Position numbers and translations under genes: made by a program. The notes beneath the pieces are model-generated. The model did no database searches. It was not told the origin of the DNA and saw only the letters and a list, made by a program, of their open reading frames with translations. A stretch of 64,000 bases of DNA. Origin: Emydura subglobosa (Eukaryota > Chordata > Testudines > Chelidae). The DNA is taken from NCBI GenBank assembly GCA_007922225.1, contig ML679956.1:15287049-15351048 (forward strand), written 5' to 3'. Below are positions 11,202 through 23,037 of this stretch, piece by piece (the stretch's first letter is position 1; each line of letters opens with the position of its first letter).

Positions 11202-12685
11202 GGTTAGGTTTCATAAACCTCAGATAGCATGGCAGAGACTGTCTATTTTTGTTCATTCCTAATTTTCAAGCAATGTGCTTAGATAAGAGAAACACGGGTG
11301 ATTTGCAATATGGGGGCTGAGTTCAGAGCTAAATTGATGCAAATCTATACGGAGGCCAAGTGGTAAAATTGTTTGAGCATCCTGCTTGGATTGTATGCCG
11401 CATTCACTTACACTCCTTTGTCCTGCCATCTACCATCTCCCGTTTACCGAAATGTAACTTAGACAGCAGCCTTACACATCATTTCTGGCTCCAGTCCATC
11501 ATCCGATCTAAGGTGGATTCCATTGTTATAGTGGTATAAATCACACAGAAAAGAAACAGAGAGAAGCATACACTAGGAAAAACAGTTAAGAAGAGAGTGT
11601 AAGAAGGTGCAAATTAAAGTAGCACATACCTATTTTAATTTACACATGCCAGTTACATTAGCTGCTCAGATTCCTTTCAACATTAGTAAAGTGGATATAA
11701 GTAGATCTAAATGAATATGACTAAGCAAGTTAGCATAAACAAATAGAATTAACAGACCAACTCTGAATTTGGCCCCATATGTCCTTTGGGGGGGCTTATT
11801 TTTTTTAATAAAAGAGGTGTTTCAGATTTGGAACTTGATTATCTGAGGTGTCTTATCACATATTTGATGTCTCACATTTCATCAGCAAATTCATGACTCC
11901 TCATATCTGACATTCCCCCTTGTCACAAAAAACACACCACGAGAGTGACAGTGGAACTTGATTGCACCCAAGAGAAACAATGAGACACAGGACATTTTAT
12001 ATTCATTGTTAAAGTCAACAGCAAGAATCTCTGCTCAGATAAATCTGGCAGATGGAAATCACACCCATCAGAAATTGAAAAATACCACAGTTGGCTGCCT
12101 GTGTGAATTACTTACAGGTGGCCAGGTTCATCTCTAATTAAGATAGCACTCTTAGCAGGAGGTCCTAATGAGCCCACAGAATGGGCATAATAAGTCCCCA
12201 TTCCCATCCTGCACAGCGGCACTTATCAGACTGTGTTGGTTAGTATGCAATAAATGAAGTAGAACAAGCTTCTTGCATTTGTGAGATAGGTTAGATTAAA
12301 GGTTTGATTAGTTCATTTATATATTGTGTGTGGTGTTGTTTTTTGAATTTTTTTTTAAGTGACCTCCCTGGGTGGAAGCCTTAAAAAGCTGCGGGGGAAA
12401 AAACCATTATGACAAACTTGAAATCCACTCTGTCAGCAAACCTAATTTTTTTAATGTGAGGCAGAGAAAGAGATGATTAATCTTTATTTTAATGACATGA
12501 ATATGCATAGAGCATAGGTGTCACTTTGCACTTGCTTTGAGCCTCAGTTTCACACAAAAACAAAATCTGAACAGAACTGGAGTTTCATTAGTGTTGACTT
12601 GCAGCTGACAACATTAGTGAACTTTGGAATGAAATTTTAATGATGAAAGTTGATAAGTCAGAGAGACTTTTTTGCCAAACTCTTT
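11202..12685. other. Unassigned, unique-looking DNA
   Basis: No gene is supported. The part from about 12080 to 12680 is free of recognisable repeats and has ATTA-rich words (CTCTAATTAAGATAG, ATGATTAATC) and an octamer-like ATGAATATGCATAG. That would fit a conserved regulatory element, but conservation cannot be seen from one sequence. Confidence 0.35.
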
Positions 12686-12689
12686 TGTA

Positions 12690-12905
12690 GAGGCAGAGTT
12701 GCCTATTGGTCAGAACCAGGAGTCAGGCGATCCAGATTCCTGGTGGGGCCACAGAATTGCTGCTATGGCCTTTGGAACGTCACTTTGCTATGGTGATGAG
12801 AGCCATACAAGAACAAATAGAGAGAACCTTAATTTTCACTTCCCCATATATAACATGGAGATAATTTCCAGCTTCACAGACAAGCTGTGAGACTAGCTCT
12901 CTGAG
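12690..12905 (+). repeat. MIR-type SINE, diverged
   Basis: The order of words GAGTCAGG, GATTCCTGG, GGCCACAGAATTGCTG, TTTGGAACGTCACTTTGC and CTTCCCCATATATAACATGGAGATAAT follows the tRNA-derived MIR/CORE-SINE pattern, including its ATGGAGATAAT tail section. The copy is old, with many changes. The open frame across it is a shadow. Confidence 0.55.
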
Positions 12906-14150
12906 GGAGAAAGTGTTGTTTACTGTAGCCTGGAGTGGATTAAGTATGTATGGTGTTAGTTAGTTATATTACATAGTTATGTTTGTTAGTTAAACGTGTT
13001 ATTCAACACCTTAAAATACTAGTCTAGACAAGGCCCAAGCTAGGTCCTGTGTACATTTGCATCAGTTTCAAATAAATGTGAAACATGTAATAACATAACA
13101 TATGTTATATGTTGACATACACATATTCAGTAACATAATAGTCTGCCTACCACGATGGGGCCCTAACCTATTTGAGGTCCCTAGGTGCTATCTCAGAAAC
13201 AAATAATTAACATTTATAAATGTCTTTGAATAGGAAGCACAATAGAAATGCAAAGTATTATTTATCCAAATCAGCTCATTTTGCAATCGCTGGTTTCCAG
13301 ATGTATCAAAAAGATGTATCAATTTTGCTGGTTTTCCTGTGTTTGGTTTAGATTTTTTTATAACATTTTTCCCAGCTCTGCCTATGATTCATTAGTTGAT
13401 AAGCAAAGTACAACAAACTAAAAATACGGTGCTTGTGAGGTTGAAAGATCAGGATTGTGTGTTGATGCCAAAAACATAACAACAAAATCTAATCTTTCTG
13501 TTTTACTGTAGGAAATGATATCTCTAAGGAGATTCACTGATCATTAAACACACATCAGCTGTAGCAAGCCTGGAACCTACTTGGATGCACCTGTGTAAAG
13601 AACCATCTGTAAATAGTGCCACTATGCCAATATGCCACTCGTTGCCAGTCTAATAGAAGCAGACAGGGCTGGATACCATAAAGCTTCCTGCACTGAACAA
13701 ACTTTCAAAAGATCAAAAGTTGTTGTTGCACTACAAAAGATCAAAGGCCCCACAACAGGTGTTTCACCAACTGTTCCTGTCCAATTGCTGCCCAGACAAT
13801 TCACAGCTGACTGTGAAAATGGGTATAGAAGCAGAGCCCGAGAGAGACTCAGAACCAGGAGAAGTGAGAATACTGGTTTCTCTGACCCAGGCCCTAGGTC
13901 TTTTATGGAAGAAGTAGATTATTATTATTACATGGATTTTTCTATGTAACAGCAACTATGAGAATTTCTTCCCTTCGTCTTCCCCCAACCCCAATTAAAA
14001 AAATCCAGCATCTGGTTAGTTAAAAATTCTGTCTATGATGAAGAACTGTGTGGCCAGTTATGCACAGCTTTGAGAGGCATCTTTTGTATGGACAGAACAC
14101 ACACATAGTTTCTTCACAGGGGGCAGAGGTGGGAATTCAGAGTTGAAGGG
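12906..14150. other. Unassigned DNA
   Basis: No exon or repeat is supported. Overlapping frames on both strands at 13620-13955 have no recognisable motif. Confidence 0.35.
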
Positions 14151-14153
14151 CTG

Positions 14154-14246
14154 GATTGTCATGTGGTGCAAATCAATGTAACTCTTTGTAAATCAATGTA
14201 GAGTCATTGAAGTCAATGTATCCACATTGATTTATACCAGCTGAGG
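14154..14246. repeat. Foldback repeat with AAATCAATGTA words
   Basis: The word AAATCAATGTA occurs twice on the left, and its inverse ACATTGATTTATACCAGC on the right, around TTGAAGTCAATG. This is the foldback group again, in the variant ending CAGCTGAGGA. Confidence 0.55.
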
Positions 14247-14389
14247 AACTGATCTAGGGTCCACATCACAAAGAAGAAATATTTTATCACAAAATGGTGT
14301 TATTGAAATGGGTAGTTATCACAGTAAGTATACACACATACAGTACTAAACTTTGCACACTACTTAATCATACTGATTAACAAATTAGA

Positions 14390-14731
14390 AAAGACTCAGA
14401 AAATAGCCGAAATAATTATTTTTGGCCTTGGTCTTACAGCGAGAGACTTAAGCCCAATCTATTCAGTTTCTCAAATAAAAAAATAAATGGTGACTTGATC
14501 ATGGTTTTTAATCATATAGGGAGAAGATTTGTGATAGCACAGGGCTCTTTAATCTGCAGACAAAATCCAAGGGGTTGAAGCTGAAGCTAGACAAGTGAAA
14601 CTGGAAACAAGGCACACATTTTTAACTTTGAAGGTAATTAATTGATGGAAAAAACTTACTTAGAGATGTGGTGGATTCTCCATTAATTGAAGTCATTAAA
14701 TCAAGATGGGATGTGTTTCTTAAAAAGATAC
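14390..14731 (+). mobile_element. Older CR1 3' end, left part (interrupted)
   Basis: The segment reads as a decayed CR1 ORF2 C-terminus and 3' region: CAAATAAAAAAATAAATGG, ATCCAAGGGGTTGAAGCTGA, AGAGATGTGGTGGATTCTCC, then AAATCAAGATGGGATGTGTT and TCTTAAAAAGATA. The natural continuation, CTCAACCAGAAGTTAT..., resumes at 15175, so the copy is split by the CR1 at 14732-15174. Confidence 0.75.
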
Positions 14732-15174
14732 GGCAACAAAAATGATTAGGGAGCTGGAGCACAGGGCTTATGAGGAGATGCTAAGGAAACTGGGCTTGTT
14801 TAGGCTGCAAAAAGAGAAGAATGAGGGGGGGATTTGATAGCAGCCTTTAACTACCTGAAAGGGAGTTCCAGGGAGGATGGAGCTAGGCTGTTCTCGGGGG
14901 TGGCAGATGACAGAACAAGGAGCAATGGTCTCAAGTTGCCATTGGGGAGGTCTAGGTTGGACATTAGGAAAAAGTTTTTCACTAGGAGAGTGGTGAAGCA
15001 CTGGAATGGGTTACCTAGGGAGGTGGTGGAATCTCCATCTTTAGAGGTTTTTAAGCTGAGGCTTGACAAAGCCCTGGCTGGGATGATATAGCTGAGGTTA
15101 GTCCTGCTTTGAGCAGGGGGTTGGACTAGATGATCTCCTGAGGTCCCTTCCAATTCTAATATTCTATGATTCTA
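14732..15174 (+). mobile_element. Younger CR1 3' end nested in older CR1
   Basis: This is a 5'-truncated CR1. It starts at the GGCAACAAAAATGATTAGGG block of the ORF2 C-terminus and runs through [23 protein letters not shown] sequence. The 3' untranslated region follows, with AGGTCCCTTCCAATTCTAAT, and it ends with the family's terminal repeat ATTCTATGATTCTA at 15161-15174. It is much better preserved than the copy it interrupts, so it is younger. The plus and minus open frames in it are relics or shadows. Confidence 0.88.
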
Positions 15175-15296
15175 ACTCAACCAGAAGTTATACACTTGAA
15201 GGAATTATTGGGAGAAATTCTATGGGTTATATTATACACTTCAAAGTAGATCATCACAATGGCCCCTTCTGAACTTAAAGAAAAATACCTATGAAA
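15175..15296 (+). mobile_element. Older CR1 3' end, right part
   Basis: CTCAACCAGAAGTTAT, GAATTATTGGGAGAAATTCT, AGATCATCACAATGGCCCCT and TTCTGAACTTAAA are the last part of the CR1 3' region begun at 14390. Together the two parts give one element once the nested copy is removed. Confidence 0.75.
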
Positions 15297-15523
15297 AATT
15301 GTTTGTTTTGTCAGCCATAAAATGATTGCTCCAGTGCAGGGGAAATTCTCCAGCAACACACTGCTGCTGCCAGAACCTCTCCTACCCAGTCCCCTCTTCC
15401 TGTAGCTGGCATAACGGTGTGGCTCTCTGCATTATTGGAACACTGGTTCAGTACACAGACAACCTAGCTATTCGGAATTTCCATCCTAAGAAAAGTTTCA
15501 TGATTTCAAAATTTTCCATAACA

Positions 15524-15829
15524 TGGAGTTGTTGAAAAAAAAAATCCATTTGGGGGGGACTGAAATGTTCTGTTTTGAGAAAATCAAAACATTTCATTCT
15601 GATTTTGACTTTAATTTTTTTTTTAAATAAAATAATTTTTTAAATTAAAAGCAGTTTTGAAACAAAGAACCAAACTGTTCAGTTCTGATAATGTTAAAAT
15701 AATCAAAACACTTCAATTTGATTTTTTTAAAACAAACTGTCATTGGAAGTTTTGATGGAAACTTTTGATTTCAACAAAATGGCATTTTCCGATGAAAAAA
15801 CGTTTTCAGAAAATCTTCGACTTGCTCTA
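15524..15829. mobile_element. AT-rich MITE-like repeat
   Basis: The left end TGGAGTTGTTGAAAAAAAA and the reverse complement of the right end, TAGAGCAAGTCGAAGATTTT, are diverged inverted repeats. The interior has many GAAAATCAAAACATTTC-like words. It resembles the element at 22808-23037. No target duplication is clear. Confidence 0.45.
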
Positions 15830-16689
15830 TTTTTCACCTAGGCTGGAGTTTTGCTGTGCTCTTTGACTACAGCCAAGGATCTGAGCCTTAGAGTCCATTG
15901 CACTTTAAAAGACAAGTACATGTAAAAATCATTACATTCAAAGATGCCTTGTTAATATGAATTTCCTAGATGAAACTTATAATAGTCCTGCCTGGTAATT
16001 GTTATGCTTCTATTTATTCCTTAAGTGAATGTAGTTAACCTGAAAAATTCAAAGAGGACAGTCCTAGAAACTGACCTCCTTCCTCCAGAGAATGGGCAGA
16101 ACACAAGGAGCAGCAGTGTTTGCTTCCCCCACATGATCCTGTCAATGTGCACCAGCCCTCACCTGGACAGACCATCTGTAATGGTGACAAAATAGTTCAG
16201 TCTCCATGTTCATTCCATGCTTGGTCTCTTTGCTGAGACTCCTAGTAAGGGTACTAGTTAGTACAAAGATTATAAACATATTTGCTAATGTGGATATCTG
16301 CACAGTAGGGAGTAGACTGAGACCAACAACTCATTTTACATACAGTAGGCCATCTAACAGCTGTCACGGGGTAACAATGTCAGTCACTACAAACTAGGAC
16401 TTACTGCCTATTTAAAGCTTTTATACTGAGCCACTCACCATGATACCTGATTTGAATCTCTGACATGTAGGTGAAAGACAATTGCCGATTCACTGAGCTA
16501 TCCAGCCCAAACTGTCTAATAATTTTTGAAGAATCTTTAAAGTATGAAAATAAGCAAGTTGATACTTCCCAGAATTAGGAAACATTCTGCATACTCCTCC
16601 TTGGTAGTTACTAAAAGGCCCTGTGTCCATTGCAGTCCTTACTTGAGTTTCTTACAGCAGGTGCTCACATAAAAATATTTCTTCTGGTC
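15830..16689. other. Unassigned DNA
   Basis: No gene or repeat is supported. Confidence 0.35.
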
Positions 16690-16895
16690 AAGATTCTCAG
16701 AAACAGGATACTGTATTGAGGTATCTAAACCCATATTTAGGCATCTAAATAAACAGCATGATTTTCAAAAGTGCTGAGCACCCATGAGGTCTTGTGGAAG
16801 TCGATAGCACTTGTTGCTGGGTACTCAGCACTTTTGAAAAGAGCCCATTATTTCAATGCCTAAATATGGGCTTAGAAACCTATCTTCAGAATCTT
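16690..16895. repeat. Long inverted repeat (foldback element), about 206 bp
   Basis: The outer word AAGATTCT at 16690 is matched by AGAATCTT at 16888-16895. CTAAACCCATATTTAGGCAT pairs with ATGCCTAAATATGGGCTTAG. TTTTCAAAAGTGCTGAGCAC pairs with GTACTCAGCACTTTTGAAAA. The arms are about 85-90 bases around a short loop near 16790-16818. It is a non-coding MITE-like foldback. Pieces of the same family are visible near 44230-44400 and 20618-20696. Confidence 0.85.
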
Positions 16896-17199
16896 ATTAT
16901 TGGAAGTGTTGGCCTCCAGCTTTGAAAACAGTGAGCCAAATCCTGCTCTCAATTACCCTGGGGCAGCCGAATGGAAGGCAATGAGGTTGCACTAGGGTAA
17001 ATGAAAGAGTTTAGCCCAGAAATGGTGCAGTCTAACTATCATTGCCTATTTTTAAATTTTGGAAACGTCGTTTTATTTCTCCTGGACCCTTTTTTCTATT
17101 ATCAACAGGGCAAGTCAACAGGTGGCACTGATTTCTTTCAATCTCATCTTTAAACTGTGACATCCAATGGCCTAATTCAGTCCTGGTGTAAGTATATAC

Positions 17200-19060
17200 A
17201 GCAACAGAAGATGGGAAAGCAAGGAAGAAGCAGCAACTCCTACAAGAAGAGGGGAAGAGACAATGAAGATAGTCAGAGTTTGGAGACCCAGGAGGATAGA
17301 AGATGATGACTCACAGAAGATTGCAAGTGAGAACAGAAATCAGAAAGAACAGAAGGGCGAAGGCCAGAGAATTGCACCACACCAGAAAGACCTGTGTGAC
17401 TGGAGACTCCTTACTAAGAAAAACAGACAGGCCTGTCACCAGCATTGATCTGGAGAACAGGAAATCAAGTAAAAGAGGACATAGCAATGGAGAAAGGAAC
17501 AACAGACAGAAGGAGAATAGACATCAAGAGGAAAGATGGTGCCAATACCAATGTCACTAACAATAAGGTAGATGATACTGGAAATAAAATTACTGTACCT
17601 AACTGAGCAAGAAATCTGGGTGAAGTCAAGCAGAAACAATTAAGATGTCTGTACACCAATGAAAGGTGCCTGGGTAACAAAATGAAGGAACTAGAACTAC
17701 TGGTGAAGTGAAATCAGATATGATAGGGATAGTAGAAACATGGTGAAATAGTAGTCATGACTGGAGCACAGGTATTGAAGAGTATTTGCTGTTCAGGAAA
17801 GACAGAAATAAAGGTAAAGGTGATGAAGTAGCATTGTATATTAGACTGTAGACTGTAAAGGAATTAGAAGTGATGGAATGGATAAAAAACAGAATCTATT
17901 TGAGTCAAAATCACCTTGGGTAAAAAAGGTACCACAGGCTCCTCTGGGATAGTGCTTGAGGGATTCAGTTTGGATATGAAGAGACATCTTTAATATTTTA
18001 ATGAATTAAGTATTACTGGGAATTGTATAACTATGGGAGACTTTAATTTCCCAGATATAGATTGGACAATAAGTGCTACTAATAATCCAGATATTCCTGG
18101 ATATGATAGCCAACAGATTTTTTCACTAGGTAATCAGCAAACCAACAAGAGGTGATACCATGTTAGATTTAGTATTGGTGAGTAGTGACAACCTCACAGA
18201 AGAACTGGTTATAGAGGACAAGCGTGCTTGAGTGATTATGAGTTAATTCAGTAAACTAAATGGAAGGCTAAACAAAAATAAGTCTACAACTATGGCCCTT
18301 GATTTCAAAAGGGCAAACTATAAAAAATAAATAGAATTAGTTAGGGAAGTGGATTGAAGAGCTCAAAGATCTGAATGTGGATAAGGCTTGTAATTACTTT
18401 AAGTCAAAGCTGCAGAAACTGTCTGAAGCTTGCATTCCAAGCAAGATGGGGAAATTTTAAAGAAGGGTTGCAGACCAAACTGAATGAACAAGCATTTCAA
18501 ACAGGTTATTAAGAGAAAACAGAAAGCCTACAAGCAATGGAAGAAGGGATGGATCAGTAAAGAAAGCTACTTTTTGGAGATCAGGAAGTATAGGGAAAAA
18601 ATGAGAACTGCCAAAAGCAAAACAGAATTGGACCTTGCAAAGGAAATCAAAACCAATAGTAAAACGTTCTTTATCCATATAAATAAAAAGAAAACAAGGA
18701 AAGAAAAAGTAGGACTGCTAAACACTGAGAGCGTATTTGAGATTAAAGATAATATAGGTAAGGTTCAACACCCACATGGAATACTTTGCCCTGGTTTTTA
18801 ATAAGGGTAAGGAGGAGCTTGAGGGTAGTGCAAGGTGGCTAATGGGAACAAGGATATGGAAGTAGAAATAACTACATCAGAGGTGGAAGCCAAACTCAAA
18901 ATAGCTTAATGGGACCAAACTGGGAGGGGCCTGAATAATCTCTATTTAAGAATAATAGAGAAACTGGCACATGAAATTGCAAACCCAATTGCAAGGATTT
19001 TAAAGGAATATGTAAACCCGGGGATAGTACCCTATGACTGGAAAATTGCAAATATAATAT
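17200..19060 (+). pseudogene. Long decayed CR1/L3-type LINE body with endonuclease motifs
   Basis: About 1.9 kb reads as a 5' region followed by ORF2. Near 17660-17820 the frame gives LGNKMKELE, SDMIGIVETWW and FRKDRNKG-like blocks, the start of the APE-type endonuclease. Near 18030-18060 comes TMGDFNFPDIDW, which keeps the GDFN motif. Near 18225-18250 LSDYELIQ stands where the family has SDHE; the catalytic histidine codon is now tyrosine. From 18484 a linker of about 100 codons (KRKQKAYKQWKKG...) stays open, and the copy stops at PYDWKIANI, the beginning of the RT domain, near 19053. Several stops and shifts make it a dead copy. Codon drift is greater than in the CR1 at 35145, so it is older or from another subfamily. 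Confidence 0.82.
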
Positions 19061-19325
19061 ATAGTACACTATATTTATCAACTTTTATAAATTTGAGGTC
19101 TACAAATTAAAAGGTAGTAAGCACTATGTATTAATATAAAAAATGCCAGATATTGGCCTCAGGTTTGCATAGCTCTTGTTATAAGGTTCTCTCTGACTCT
19201 CTCAGAAAGAATGCAGCATACACATAGTTCTTCAACCCACTAACAAACGTTCATCAAGCAACTTACAAGACAGAAAATCAGTGTTAGCCAAAATATTTAA
19301 CAACAGTGTCCTTCTGATGTATTAA

Positions 19326-19347
19326 AGAGAGAGAGAGAGAGAGAGAA
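19326..19347. repeat. (GA)n microsatellite
   Basis: An uninterrupted run of GA dinucleotides of about 20 bases is visible directly. Confidence 0.95.
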
Positions 19348-19820
19348 ACTGCTGAACATAAAGGAATAAAGATTGTATCTATTTTGCACAATGCATAAGA
19401 AGTACCATTTGAATTTATGCCATGTGTGCTAAGCATCTTTAAAAGGTGGAACTATAGTAAAAATTCCTGGCACATTTTGTATTTAAAAGAGCTGGGAGGT
19501 TTTTATAGTTACAGTCCAGTGATATATACAGCACAGACTGTTTGAGGGATTATTTTGTGCTTTGTAAACAAGATAAATAACCATCCTTGAATTCTTTCAT
19601 GAACCATAAAGCAGTGTAGAATCCAACTGTTTCAATATCTAAAATATACTGCAGTGAGACAACATGAAGTAGGGACTAGAATGTACATGCTCATAAGGCA
19701 ATATCTGCTTCTCCCCTTTTGAAAGCACAAAACACATGCACTTGACTGAAATGAGTCCATATTCCCAACCTTACAATTATGTTCTACAGGCAAACTAGAA
19801 AGAGGAAGAGTCAATTAAAC
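19348..19820. other. Unassigned DNA
   Basis: No gene or repeat is supported. Confidence 0.35.
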
Positions 19821-19823
19821 TTA

Positions 19824-20012
19824 GGGCATATCTACACTGCCCTACAGTTCAGACTACAGGGGGAGTGAACAGCAGTCCACAACAAAGTGCTACGCTGTAA
19901 CTCCACCGTGTGGATGCTGCAGGTGCAAACTAAAGGGTTCCTACTTCGCAATAACGTAGTCCTGTCTGAAGAGCCCCTGTAGTCCAAACTGCAGGGCAAT
20001 GTAGATGTGCCC
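19824..20012. mobile_element. MITE, PIF/Harbinger-like, TTA target duplication
   Basis: The two ends are inverted repeats of 39 bases with 34 matches, beginning GGGCATATCTACACTGCCCT on the left and GGGCACATCTACATTGCCCT on the right (read on the minus strand). The element is flanked by TTA at 19821-19823 and 20013-20015. A 3-bp TTA duplication with G-rich ends suits PIF/Harbinger elements. It is 189 bp and has no coding capacity. The minus-strand open frame across it is a shadow. Confidence 0.85.
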
Positions 20013-20369
20013 TTAAACGCCACACTCTGGTCAGTTAGTGAGCGTGGCTCCACCACCTCTGCCTTTCACATTCTGCTCTAGCTGCTTGGCCCGCACTCCG
20101 TACATACTGTACACCCTACATGATGAATATTTCAGAAGCCTTCCTTCCCACCCTCACAGACCTGTTCCACCCATGTTCAAAATAGCTTCGCAGCTGAAAT
20201 TAATTTTCAGGAAATAAAGGGAGGCTGTGAAAGGGCTGAAACCTGCATTTGTTTTACAATACCTGGCTCTGACCTCTGGATCTAGTCTGAGACCCTCTCT
20301 GGGTGCAGTAGAGGAAGACAAATCCTTGTAATCTAGTGGCCGTTGTGAGGGCCTCATAGTCAAAACTCC

Positions 20370-20512
20370 GGGGGTCACTTAATCATTCTGTACCTCATCT
20401 TTAAATGACAATAATACTGCCCTTCTTCACAGGGTGGTAGGGTTTAACTCATTCCTATTTGTAAAGCCTTTTGATTCTTCCCTCAGAGGAAGAAAGCTAT
20501 AGAAGTGAAAAT
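20370..20512 (+). repeat. MIR-type SINE 3' half
   Basis: CACTTAATCATTCTGTACCTC, TCTTTAAATGACAATAATACTG, CCTTCTTCACAGGGTGGTAG and AAGAAAGCTATAGAAGTG follow the order of the conserved core and 3' section of MIR-type SINEs. The tRNA-like 5' part is absent. Confidence 0.55.
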
Positions 20513-20617
20513 TACTAGATACTTATCCACTTGGGCAATGCTCCACCATGGGAGAAGGGAGGTATAAATCATCTAAAATGTGATCAAACACAAGGATGAG
20601 TTACCAAATAGCCAAAT

Positions 20618-20697
20618 TCCAAAAAGTTCTAAAAAGAGATGAGCACCTGCATTTTCCACTAAAGTCAATTCTCAGCACCTCTCAGATTTGGCCCCGT
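20618..20697. repeat. Foldback repeat with GAGCACCTGC arm
   Basis: AGATGAGCACCTGCATTTTC, then AAAGTCAATTCTCAGCACCT and CTCAGATTTGGCCCC, match the foldback group whose centre is normally AAGTCAATGG. It is decayed. Confidence 0.5.
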
Positions 20698-22707
20698 ACT
20701 ATCTGCATTTGCACACCTACTACAGCTAGCACTGAGGGCTGTGAAATGATCCATTTTTTTTGTAAACAAGCCATTTTGTCTCAGTCCATAAAAATGAACT
20801 ACAGTGACGCATAAAATGCAGCTATGTCCCATTAACTATGCCAAATCCCGAAAGCTAACCCCAGAAAAACTGACATTGCCACGGTGAGGCCTTGCTCCTG
20901 CATTCAGATCTGTATGGCCATGAGGGTCTGCAGTGAAGGTTCAGCTGCAGGATCAGGGATTTATATTCAAATTGACATAAAAAAAGAAAACATATAAATT
21001 ATAATAAAACTTAACCCACAACCAAATCCTGTTCTTGCTCATTCAAATGCTCACTCCCATTGAAGTGGATGGGAATACTCATATGGCCAGACTTTTTCCC
21101 TCTTCATTTTAACCCTAGTTTTATCCCCAAGGAATTGTTCACAGAGTAAACCATAGATACTCCTTCCTCCGATGAGAAAACCAACTAAATCCCAACAGAA
21201 ATCATGGCACTAACAGGCAAGGGAGGAGGGGGCATAGGTCTCAGCAGGCATAAAACTCACTCCTCTGCCAACACAAGGCCAAGTTTAGGGGAGGGCTGAA
21301 AGGCTGCTATACCACGTGCTAAGGAGAGGGCTGGAACTGCACAGGGCTGAAAATCAGGGAAATATAATGACCTCTGTGATGGCCCATCTCTTTCTTTTGA
21401 ACTGAACAGATCTTAGTGCGGGAGAAAAATCTCATCCTGTGTCTTATTACTATCTGTTGGTGCTATGCATATAATAAAAATAATAATAAAATATTATTCC
21501 TCCTTATGTCTTATCTTCCATAATATACATGGTTTCCCAGGATAGCAAAACCAAATCTTACTAGTGTTATACGGTGGTGAAATGGAGTAATGTCATAGCT
21601 ACTGTACAAGCTCGTCTTGGTTTTACTTACCCCAGTGTACTTTGATTTGAACCTGCCCTTGATGCCTTAGAGTGGTATGATCACGAGTTTGTTTCTCTGA
21701 GTTGTGAGATTTCACAAGGTTACCTGCAAAATCATAAGATAATTAATATGCTATTGTGTATCAGTGTCCATGCAGAAATGCCTGCCACGTTACAATAGCT
21801 GCCAGTACTGCCCCTTCCCAATTTCAGTCACCATCACTACTCCTCACAAATGAATCTTCCTTTATATTCCCTCTCTCCCCACCCTCGCCCAGTCATGACA
21901 CCTAAAGTCACCCAAAGTCAAATCAACATCTGCTGCTGCCACAGCAACTGTAGCAGCAAAGATACTGGCTACATTATGAGTTTCTACTTCAGTCTGGATT
22001 TTAAAATACCATGCACAACTATTAATTGCTTCCCTTGGCCATTTCCCTCCAATTATTTTGCTCTAGCATGCAGGCCTTGCAAACCTGGGGGTAGTAGCCT
22101 CACCATCACCGAATGGTCGATGATTTATTAAGCCAATTTGCAGGCACAAGAATGCTCACCATGTGGCTAATAAACAGGCTTTGTGAAATAAAATCAGGAT
22201 CTTTTCTTGGGATAGTTTCAAGAAACTTTAAATATGCACCAGAGTAGGTGCACTTTTTTAAAAAATGGTTTGACATGAGCCTTGAATATTAAGCAGACAA
22301 TCTTGGCATTTTCAAAGTCAGTATAATTTCACAGTGAAGGAGGGGAATATATTAATAAAAATCAGCCTCTACTTCTGTATGGAGGGGAGTTTTAGTCTTA
22401 TACTGGAAGAGACTTATTTAATTGAATTGCAGGTAGAATCCATGGGCCCAAAAGGCTTTGATTGTTGTTCATAGTGCAATTCCCAGGCTGCGGTGACATG
22501 GGGTAACTGTACTGCTGTATAATGATGAAACATGCTGCAATGAATACATTTAATACTGGTAGAAATGAAGCAAAGACATACTACTATTTTTAAGGCCAAA
22601 ACAATAGGAAATGCAGAGAGAGGACACTCCATAACCAGATAGCTTTTTTGGGGGATGGGATTTACACCCCAGTTTGACCAAATGAAAACAAACTATAAGA
22701 AAATGTT
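20698..22707. other. Unassigned DNA with one decayed foldback
   Basis: Near 21018-21090 the words CCAAATCCTGTTCTTGCTCA and CTCCCATTGAAGTGGATGGG belong to the foldback group. The rest shows no gene. The 93-codon plus-strand frame at 21850-22131 has cysteines but no recognisable spacing of a known finger. Confidence 0.35.
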
Positions 22708-22709
22708 TA

Positions 22710-22792
22710 ACTTAGATTGTAAGCTCTTTGGGGGCAGAGAGTGTCATTTATTGTTGGCATGTACAGTGCCTAGCACAATGTGGCTCTTATCT
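22710..22792 (+). repeat. Ancient LINE tail (L2/CR1-like)
   Basis: AGATTGTAAGCTCTTTGGGG, then CAGAGAGTGTCATTTATTGT and GTACAGTGCCTAGCACAATG, is the well-known 3' tail signature shared by old amniote LINE/SINE repeats. Confidence 0.7.
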
Positions 22793-22807
22793 CTTCATAT
22801 TAACAAG

Positions 22808-23037
22808 TAGAGCTGATCAAACTTTTTTCAAATTTCGATTTTTTTTAAAGATTTTTTTTTTTGTCTAAAAATCAGACTTTTAACAGGCACAACAGAAAAC
22901 CTGGCACATTTCACTGATATTTCATTCAGGTTTTAGACCACCTATAAAGCTGGCAAAAATTATTCAGATTTTACAAGATTTAACTGACACTTCCAAGAAA
23001 CAGTAAAAAAAAAATCAACTTTTTTAAACCAGTTCTA
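22808..23037. mobile_element. AT-rich MITE
   Basis: The left end TAGAGCTGATCAAACTTTTT and the reverse complement of the right end, TAGAACTGGTTTAAAAAAGT, form diverged terminal inverted repeats. The inside is T-rich and non-coding. It resembles 15524-15829. Confidence 0.55.

Noticed and set aside
14834..15153. Overlapping open frames on both strands
   Set aside because: These are the CR1 ORF2 C-terminus and its antisense shadow, not host genes.
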